Part shown: positions 58,854 through 64,000 of the stretch, in pieces
Layout of the letters: every line of letters starts with the position of its first letter
How positions within the stretch are numbered: position 1 is the first letter of the stretch
From: Mesorhizobium liriopis
GTDB taxonomy: Bacteria > Pseudomonadota > Alphaproteobacteria > Rhizobiales > Rhizobiaceae
Direction: 5' to 3'
Assembly (NCBI RefSeq): GCF_024053505.1
Contig: NZ_JAMXQS010000007.1
Location: 62,001 to 126,000, forward strand
DNA length: 64,000 bases
Position numbers and translations under genes: made by a program
Notes under the pieces: model-generated
What the model saw: the letters and a program-made list of their open reading frames with translations, nothing else
Databases searched by the model: none
Told to the model about the DNA's origin: nothing

Positions 58854-59246
58854 ATGGAATACTCGCCCTTCGCCAGCACGCCCGCACGCAGCTTCGCATC
58901 GCCCGCGGTTTCGGTCGGCAACCTCGCCATCATCATCGAGCGCACGGCCGAGGCGCTGGACGAGGAAACGGTCGGCATCCGCACCGATGTGCGCTTTGAT
59001 CTGAAAGCCTCCAACGCGCGCAAGAGCCGCTGCCTCTACGAATTGAGCAAGGCGACCAAGGGCATGGCCGAGGCCGACATCCTCGCCCAGCACGGTCCCG
59101 CATTGAAGGCCTTGCGCGACAAGCTCAACCGCAACGAGGCGACGATCCGTGCGCATTTGAGCGCAGTGGGCGAGGTGGCCGCGCTGCTGCAGGATGTGAT
59201 CGAGCGTTCGCAGTCCGACGGCACCTATTCCGCCGGTGGCTTCTAG
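58854..59246 (+). CDS. FlgN-like flagellar chaperone candidate
   Basis: A 130-residue helical protein: 'AIIIERTAEALDEETVGIRT', 'DLKASNARKSRCLYELSKAT' and a C-terminal helix 'LRDKLNRNEATIRAHLSAVG'. The repeated long helices and 'N(A/R)RKSR' resemble FlgN-type chaperones, which escort FlgK and FlgL. Rhizobia often encode such a protein after flgJ. AAGGA lies ahead of ATG 58854. The assignment is likely but rests on fold-level features and order. Confidence 0.65.
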   Translation: MEYSPFASTPARSFASPAVSVGNLAIIIERTAEALDEETVGIRTDVRFDLKASNARKSRCLYELSKATKGMAEADILAQHGPALKALRDKLNRNEATIRAHLSAVGEVAALLQDVIERSQSDGTYSAGGF

Positions 59247-59253
59247 AATTCCC

Positions 59254-59796
59254 ATGATCAAGTTCGCGCTCGCCGGTTTGTGGCTCTGCATCGCGGCACT
59301 GGGCGCGGCATTCTATGCGGCGCAGGAAAAGCCCGCGGTGGCCGAGACCGGCGAGCCGGCAAAGCCGGTGGTGAAGCTCGACACGTTGAAGACCGAGATC
59401 ATCTCGGTGCCGCTCGTGCGCAATTCGGCGGTGCAGGGCTATATGCTCGCGCGCCTCGCCTTCACGATCGAGGCCGGCAAGGCGGCCAAGCTCCAGGTGC
59501 CGCCGGATCTGCTTTTGACCGACGAGGTCTATACCTGGGCCTATGGCCATCCGCCCTTCGATCTGAAGGCGCCCAAGCCCGTCGATGTCGAGGCCTTCCG
59601 GGCCGGCGTGCGCGAAAGCGTCAACAAGCGCGTCGGCGAGGAGCTTCTGCACGATGTGCTGATCGAGCAGATCGACTTCCTGTCCAAGGACGAAATCCGC
59701 GACAACGCCATCCGCCGCCGCACCTCCAAACCCAAGACGGATGATGCCGAGAGCGGGGGCGGGCACAAGGTGGCCTCGCCCGACGCGCATTTCTGA
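59254..59796 (+). CDS. Membrane protein with FliL-like periplasmic domain (MotF-like candidate)
   Basis: From ATG 59254 the product has 180 residues: one membrane helix (about 4-23), then a periplasmic domain 'LDTLKTEIISVPLVRNSAVQ', 'YMLARLAFTIEAGKAAKLQV' and 'RESVNKRVGEELLHDVLIEQ'. The order of strands followed by the helix before 'DVLIEQIDFLS' recalls FliL. Sinorhizobium has a FliL paralogue, MotF, that affects stator function; this gene at the end of the flagellar locus is a candidate. A GTG-like upstream extension to 59236 is less likely. Confidence 0.6.
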   Translation: MIKFALAGLWLCIAALGAAFYAAQEKPAVAETGEPAKPVVKLDTLKTEIISVPLVRNSAVQGYMLARLAFTIEAGKAAKLQVPPDLLLTDEVYTWAYGHPPFDLKAPKPVDVEAFRAGVRESVNKRVGEELLHDVLIEQIDFLSKDEIRDNAIRRRTSKPKTDDAESGGGHKVASPDAHF

Positions 59797-59874
59797 GCGC
59801 CGATCGGTTTTCCTGCGGCTGCGGCGCGCCTATATCGGTGCGACCCGAACTGTCATCTTCGCAAGGAATGCACC

Positions 59875-60156
59875 ATGGACATCGAGACCATCGCCCAGAA
59901 GATCAACGAGCGCATGGCCGGCTCCGGCTTCAGCCGCACGGTGAAGGTGGATTTCAAAGGGGAAGGCACGGTTCTGATCGACGGCGCCTCGGCGCGCGTC
60001 GGTGACGGCGATGCGGATTGCACGATCTCGGTGTCGAAGGACGACTTCGCGGATATCGTGTCAGGCGACCTGAACCCGACCACGGCGTTCATGACGGGCA
60101 AGATGAAGATCGACGGCGATATGAGCGCCGCCATGGCGCTGGGTCAGGCGCTGTAG
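59875..60156 (+). CDS. SCP2 sterol-carrier-domain protein
   Basis: A 93-residue stand-alone SCP2 domain: 'FKGEGTVLIDGASARVGDGD' forms the lipid-binding sheet and 'LNPTTAFMTGKMKIDGDMSA' is the family hallmark, ending 'AMALGQAL'. Such small proteins bind hydrophobic ligands; the ligand is not known. AAGGAA precedes ATG 59875. It is likely outside the flagellar regulon. Confidence 0.9.
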   Translation: MDIETIAQKINERMAGSGFSRTVKVDFKGEGTVLIDGASARVGDGDADCTISVSKDDFADIVSGDLNPTTAFMTGKMKIDGDMSAAMALGQAL

Positions 60157-60229
60157 GGGGATCGAGGGGGCGGCTGAGAGGCTGCCCTTTTTGTTTGCCG
60201 GTTTCTGGGGGCATGGTGTGGGTGGAGAG

Positions 60230-60382
60230 GTTACCCCCACCCTATATCCCTCCCCACAAGGGGGAGGGAGACGTCACCGCCGCGCTAACTCTTGAAGCTT
60301 GATACCTAGCTTTGAGAAAGAAGCGCAGCGCTTGTGTCCTTCCCTCCCCCTTGTGGGAAGGGATAAAGGGTGGGGGTGGCCT
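60230..60382. repeat. Intergenic palindromic element (long inverted repeat)
   Basis: The left arm (about 60232-60270: CCCCCACCCTATATCCCTCC, then CCACAAGGGGGAGGGA) pairs with the right arm (about 60337-60379: TCCCTCCCCCTTGTGGGAAG, then GGATAAAGGGTGGGGG) around a 66-nt centre. It resembles the mobile intergenic palindromes common between convergent genes in rhizobia. It lies between the SCP2 gene and a convergent GNAT gene, where it may also end both transcripts. Confidence 0.8.
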
Positions 60383-60414
60383 AGCCGCCTCTCGACCATA
60401 GCAAAACCCGGCAC

Positions 60415-60978
60415 TCAAGCCGCCAGCCGCAGAGCCTCGAGCTTCACCTTGCGTCCTGCCGCCAGCAGCGTGCCCTTGGCGCCGTCGAGCACGCCCTCTT
60501 CGAACTCGACGGCCAGGAACCGCTCGCGCTCATAGGGCCCCGGCATGGCCAAGCCACCGGTCTTCTGGGCCGAAAACCCGAAGCGGGCATAATAAGGCGC
60601 GTCGCCCACGAGCAGCACGGCCTTGTGGCCGCGTGCCTTGGCTTCCGCCAGCGCATGGTGCATGAGTGCCGAGCCCAGGCCCGCGCCCTTCAGCGCCGGA
60701 TCGACCGCGAGCGGCCCGAGCAGAAGGGCGGCCGGGCCCCCTTCGCCGCAGCGCACATGCCAGAGGCGGACGGTGCCGATCACGCCGCCCTCTTCATCGC
60801 GCGCGACGAAGGACAGGCCCTTAGCCGGCAGGCGGCCACGGCGCAGCTTTTCGGAGCTCTTGCGCTTGCGGCCCAGACCCATCGCGCAGTTGAGGAGAAA
60901 CTCGCGCGCGAAGACGTCCGAGGTGCGCTCGGCTTCGATCGTGAAGGCGGGTTGGGCGGGGAAAGGCGATGCGGACAT
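60415..60978 (-). CDS. GNAT-family N-acetyltransferase
   Basis: From ATG 60978 the product has 187 residues: 'RESFLLNCAMGLGRKRKSSE'-like start region, 'LLLGPLAVDPALKGAGLGSA' with the acetyl-CoA loop (KGAGLGSA), then 'LVGDAPYYARFGFSAQKTGG', a mark of the YhbS-like branch. The substrate is unknown. The frame is open 13 codons upstream, without support. It is convergent with the SCP2 gene and follows the decarboxylase gene after 105 bp on the same strand. Confidence 0.87.
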   Translation of the reverse strand: MSASPFPAQPAFTIEAERTSDVFAREFLLNCAMGLGRKRKSSEKLRRGRLPAKGLSFVARDEEGGVIGTVRLWHVRCGEGGPAALLLGPLAVDPALKGAGLGSALMHHALAEAKARGHKAVLLVGDAPYYARFGFSAQKTGGLAMPGPYERERFLAVEFEEGVLDGAKGTLLAAGRKVKLEALRLAA

Positions 60979-61083
60979 GATGAAAGGGCAATCCTTCACG
61001 CGCGGAGGTGGTTCCACAGGCGAACCGAACCGGGCGCGAGATCGTCACGTCCGGCTCGGGGATCTGCCGGGCGGAAAAGCCCG

Positions 61084-62220
61084 TCAGATCGCGTAGGATC
61101 GGAGCGGCGGGAAGCCGTTGAAGGCGACCGCCGAATAGGTCGTGGTATAGGCGCCCGTGCCTTCGATCAGCACCTCGTCGCCCACCGAAAGCGTGATCGG
61201 CAGCGGGTAGGGGGCCTTCTCGTAGAGCACGTCGGCCGAGTCGCAGGTGGGGCCTGCGAGCACGCAAGGCTCGGTCGCGTCGCCGTCGCGCGGGGTCACG
61301 ATCGGGTAGCGGATCGCCTCGTCCATGGTTTCGGCGAGGCCGCCGAACTTGCCGATGTCGAGATAGACCCAGCGCACCGGATCGTCCGACGACTTGCGCG
61401 ACACGAGCACCACTTCCGAACGGATCACGCCCGCATTGCCGACCATGCCACGGCCCGGCTCGATGATGGTTTCCGGGATCTGGTTGCCGAAATGCTTGCG
61501 CAGCGCCGAGAAGATCGCGCGGCCGTAAGCCTCGGCCTGCGGCACGTCGCGCAGGTAACGGGTGGGGAAGCCGCCGCCCATGTTGACCATGCGCAGCACG
61601 ATGCCTTCGGCCGCGAGCGTCTGGAACACGTTCGCCGCATCACTCAGCGCGCGGTCCCAGGCCGAGAGATCGCACTGCTGCGAGCCGACATGGAAGGACA
61701 CGCCGTAAGCGTCGAGGCCGAGCGCTCTGGACGCGCGCAAGACATCGACGGCAAGCGCGGGCGTGCAGCCGAACTTGCGCGACAGCGGCCATTCCGCACC
61801 TTCGCCATCGGTCAGAACGCGGCAGAACACGCGCGCGCCGGGAGCCGCGCGGGCGACCTTCTCGGCCTCTTCCACGCAGTCGATGGCGAACAGCGAAATG
61901 CCGAGCGCGTGAGCGCGCGCGATGTCGCGCTCCTTCTTGATGGTGTTGCCGAAGGACACGCGATCGGGCGTGGCACCGGCGGCCAGCGCCATCTCGATCT
62001 CGGCGACCGAGGCCGTGTCGAAGGACGAGCCGAGCGAGGCGAGCAGCGACAGGACTTCCGGTGCCGGGTTCGCCTTCACCGCATAGAAGATGCGCGAGTC
62101 GGGCAGGGCATGCGCGAAGGCTTCGTAGTTGTCGCGCACGACGTCGAGATCGACCACGAGGCAGGGGCCGTCGTTCGGGGTCTGTGCGAGGAAATCGAGA
62201 ATGCGGCGGGTGGCGGCCAT
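61084..62220 (-). CDS. Ornithine/lysine decarboxylase, alanine-racemase fold
   Basis: A 378-residue pyridoxal-phosphate enzyme that makes putrescine (or cadaverine). Lys49 in 'FYAVKANPAPEVL' holds the cofactor; 'SFHVGSQQ' (about 195-202), 'MVNMGGGFPTRY' and 'IIEPGRGMVGNAG' bind phosphate and substrate; Cys326 in 'GPTCDSADVLYE' is the catalytic residue from the partner subunit. The shape and length match the eukaryotic-type (fold III) ODC found in alphaproteobacteria. Ornithine versus lysine preference cannot be told. A long structured leader precedes it. Confidence 0.93.
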   Translation of the reverse strand: MAATRRILDFLAQTPNDGPCLVVDLDVVRDNYEAFAHALPDSRIFYAVKANPAPEVLSLLASLGSSFDTASVAEIEMALAAGATPDRVSFGNTIKKERDIARAHALGISLFAIDCVEEAEKVARAAPGARVFCRVLTDGEGAEWPLSRKFGCTPALAVDVLRASRALGLDAYGVSFHVGSQQCDLSAWDRALSDAANVFQTLAAEGIVLRMVNMGGGFPTRYLRDVPQAEAYGRAIFSALRKHFGNQIPETIIEPGRGMVGNAGVIRSEVVLVSRKSSDDPVRWVYLDIGKFGGLAETMDEAIRYPIVTPRDGDATEPCVLAGPTCDSADVLYEKAPYPLPITLSVGDEVLIEGTGAYTTTYSAVAFNGFPPLRSYAI

Positions 62221-62600
62221 CGAAACTCTCCAAAGCGCTGCCCGGAAGGCAGCAGGCAGGGTTCGGATGCGAGGCGCTTTTCAAAGCGCGCATCCGTTCA
62301 AGGACAAAGTGCGAAGGAGAAGGAGCGAGCGTCCCGGCAGGTGGAAACACCGGGCACGTTCTTCCGCATCCTGCGCGGCGATGGACCGAGCCTCGAACGG
62401 CTCCTGTCCGCTTTGTCTGCCTTGGCTTGGAAGGGAAATCCCTGTCCGCACTTTCGGCAATGAAGGTGTGCCTCTTCAGTAACCCCGGTCTTTGGACAAC
62501 CGGCAGACACCAGAAAGGCCCGCACCGTCGTTGCTTCAAGGTGTCCTCGTTTTTCGCGGTTGGCCGCGAGAACGACTGGATCGGTTAGCTCCAGGTACCT
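62221..62600 (-). promoter_or_regulatory. Structured leader of the decarboxylase gene, speF-type candidate
   Basis: No gene is visible in 62221-62817 (597 bp), the space between two divergent genes. Near the decarboxylase start are a hairpin GCTGCC-CGGAA-GGCAGC (62237-62253) and a strong two-part stem, GGATGC / GCATCC with GCGCTTT / AAAGCGC inside (62265-62295), 45-75 nt before the ATG. Alphaproteobacterial ornithine decarboxylase genes often carry a long conserved leader known as the speF element; this region is a candidate, not checked by a covariance model. Beyond about 62600 I see nothing specific except the LysR promoter side. Confidence 0.5.
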
Positions 62601-62817
62601 TGCCGATTTCCTCACCATTCGAGGAAGCGGCGGACACCCACAGGCACGTGCGACTTTGGGCAAGCGCGATATAGAGATTCGCACCCGCTTGATCAATCGG
62701 AAACAGGCCGTGTGCTTGAAAAAATCGATCGGGCAAGTGATGGTTCCCCCTGCTGTGGATTGACGGCCACAGCAAGGGTCGCAAGAGGGGTTCAAGCCGC
62801 TGGATACGCTGACACGG

Positions 62818-63732
62818 ATGCGCGCTTTCATTGATGTGGTGGAGGCGGAAGGGTTCTCGGCCGCGGCCCGCAAACGCGGGCGTTCCAAAGCGCTTTTGTC
62901 GAAATATGTGCGCGAGCTGGAAGACGAGCTGGGCGCGCTGCTGCTCAACCGCACCACGCGGCAGTTCTCGCTGACCGAAGCCGGCCAGACCTATTTCACC
63001 CGCGCAAGCGAGATCCTGCGCGAGGTCGACAGTCTGGCGGATGCCGTGCGCGAAACCTCGGGCGATATCGGCGGGCGCATCAAGCTGTCGGCACCCCGAT
63101 CATTTGCCGACGCCCCCATCGGGCGTTCGCTGGTGGATTTCGCCAAGGCGCACCCGAACATCGTGCTCGATATCAGGCTCGACGACCGGTTCGTGGACCT
63201 CGTGGAAGAAGGCTTCGACCTCGCCATCCGCATCACGCGGCTCGAAAGCTCGTCCTTGATCGCCAGGAAGCTCGCTTCCTTCTCGATCCATATCTGCGCG
63301 GCACCCGGCCTGATCGAACGCGTCGGCCGCCCGACCAGGCCGCAGGACCTGGCCGAGCTGCCCTGCATCGTCGACACCAATGCGCGCCATCTCGGCAACT
63401 GGCCCTTCCGCTCGGAAGGCGGCGAGCCGGTGAGCGTGTCGGTGAGCGGGCCGATCGAGGTGAACAGCCCCTTGGCGACCGCATGTGCCGCCGCTGAAGG
63501 GCTCGGCTTTGCTGCCCTGCCGGATTTCGTGGCAGCCCCCGAGATCGCGGCGAGACGGCTCGAAACCGTGCTGGGCGAATGGCTTTTGCCGGGGGCGGGC
63601 ATCTATGCGGTCTATCCGCATCGCCGCCATCTGCCGGTGAAGGTGCGGGCGCTGGTGGATTTCCTCGCGCAATGGTTCAAGGAAAACGGGGCCGCGCACG
63701 GGTGCAAGCTCGGGGAAGGCGCGGGCGCCTAG
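62818..63732 (+). CDS. LysR-family transcriptional regulator
   Basis: A 304-residue regulator with a winged-helix DNA-binding domain at the N-terminus ('FIDVVEAEGFSAAARKRGRS' and 'LSKYVRELEDELGALLLNRT') and an effector domain with 'PNIVLDIRLDDRFVDLVEEG' and 'SPLATACAAAEGLGFAALPD'. Effector unknown. The ATG at 62818 is not preceded by a ribosome site at the right distance; AGAGGGG lies 9 nt before an in-frame CTG at 62800, which would add LDTLTR, a start common in the family. It is divergent from the decarboxylase gene, which it might control. Confidence 0.9.
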   Translation: MRAFIDVVEAEGFSAAARKRGRSKALLSKYVRELEDELGALLLNRTTRQFSLTEAGQTYFTRASEILREVDSLADAVRETSGDIGGRIKLSAPRSFADAPIGRSLVDFAKAHPNIVLDIRLDDRFVDLVEEGFDLAIRITRLESSSLIARKLASFSIHICAAPGLIERVGRPTRPQDLAELPCIVDTNARHLGNWPFRSEGGEPVSVSVSGPIEVNSPLATACAAAEGLGFAALPDFVAAPEIAARRLETVLGEWLLPGAGIYAVYPHRRHLPVKVRALVDFLAQWFKENGAAHGCKLGEGAGA

Positions 63733-63815
63733 GAATCGGTCCCAGTCCCAATTTCGCCCGCTTGTTCTGGTGTCTCACTCGCAGCACCGCCCGAATCGAG
63801 GCCTTCTTCCTGCTT

Positions 63816-64000
63816 ATGCGCCGCCCTTCCACCCTCGCGCTTGCCGCCTCGCTGTTTGTCGGGCTCCTGCCTTTCCAAAAGGCCGAGGCGCATCCGCATG
63901 TGTTCGCCGAAGCGCGGCTCGAAGTGGTGGTGAATCCGGACCAGACGGTGAAGGCGCTGCGCCATGTCTGGCGCTTCGACGACGTGTTCTCTTCCACCGT
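63816..64000 (+). CDS. DUF1007 family periplasmic protein (start only, cut by window edge)
   Basis: The first 61 residues are visible: a signal peptide (MRRPSTLALAASLFVGLLPF, cut before AHPHVFAE) and 'AHPHVFAEARLEVVVNPDQT', followed by 'RHVWRFDDVFSS'. The HPHVF start of the mature protein is the hallmark of DUF1007, which often accompanies nickel/cobalt permeases of the NicO type. The mature N-terminal His residues suggest metal binding. The rest lies beyond the window. Confidence 0.85.
   Translation, partial: MRRPSTLALAASLFVGLLPFQKAEAHPHVFAEARLEVVVNPDQTVKALRHVWRFDDVFSST

Noticed and set aside
62298-62957. 219-codon minus-strand frame across the decarboxylase leader, with a CxxC-like 'HCRKCGQG'
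   Set aside because: It overlaps the LysR start on the other strand, has no ribosome site, and only one isolated Cys pair. It is more likely leader RNA than a zinc protein.

Overview
This 64 kb, GC-rich window carries most of a flagellar regulon and two chemotaxis operons from an alphaproteobacterium of the Hyphomicrobiales (Rhizobiales). That placement rests on rhizobial marker genes (motB-motC-fliK, motE, the orphan regulator rem, the flaF-flbT pair, tandem flagellins, a DUF1217 protein) and on rhizobial gene order. No rRNA, tRNA, CRISPR array or insertion sequence was recognised.

Layout. Positions 1-2711 (minus strand) hold motA-fliM-fliN-fliG, with fliG cut by the window edge. From 2861 to 12908 (plus) runs a tightly packed operon: DUF1217 gene, flgF, fliI, a membrane protein, flgB, flgC, fliE, flgG, flgA, flgI, motE, flgH, fliL, fliP. 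Positions 12979-18071 hold four flagellin genes, each with its own terminator; the first three share a CtrA-like box and a conserved leader with a covarying hairpin. Then come fliF, a FliH-like protein, motB, motC, fliK and a lytic transglycosylase (18195-25553); rem (25729-26394); and flgE-flgK-flgL-flaF-flbT-flgD-fliQ (26493-31841).

From 32427 to 54014 a block of about 21.6 kb of chemotaxis genes, all on the minus strand, lies between fliQ and flhA. It contains two collinear systems. The right-hand one follows the order Cache-like protein, MCP, STAS (CheS), CheY, CheA, CheW, CheR, CheB, CheY, CheD, CheT-like, which matches the major rhizobial che operon. The left-hand one is STAS, CheY, CheA, CheW, MCP, CheW, MCP, CheR, CheB, soluble MCP-like protein. 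Its two transmembrane receptors share a 1,255-bp 3' segment that looks identical.

The flagellar locus resumes at 54950-59796 (flhA, fliR, FliJ-like, FlgJ-like, FlgN-like and FliL/MotF-like proteins). The right edge holds unrelated genes: an SCP2-domain protein, an intergenic palindrome, a GNAT acetyltransferase, an ornithine/lysine decarboxylase with a long structured leader, a LysR regulator and the start of a DUF1007 protein.

Together the genes encode the basal body, export gate, hook, filament, proton-driven stator and the signalling that controls rotation. TTAACCAT-type boxes before flgB, the flagellins and rem suggest cell-cycle (CtrA) control, with Rem as class-specific activator and FlaF/FlbT acting after transcription on flagellin mRNA. 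Function calls rest on reading motifs and synteny; no database search was run.
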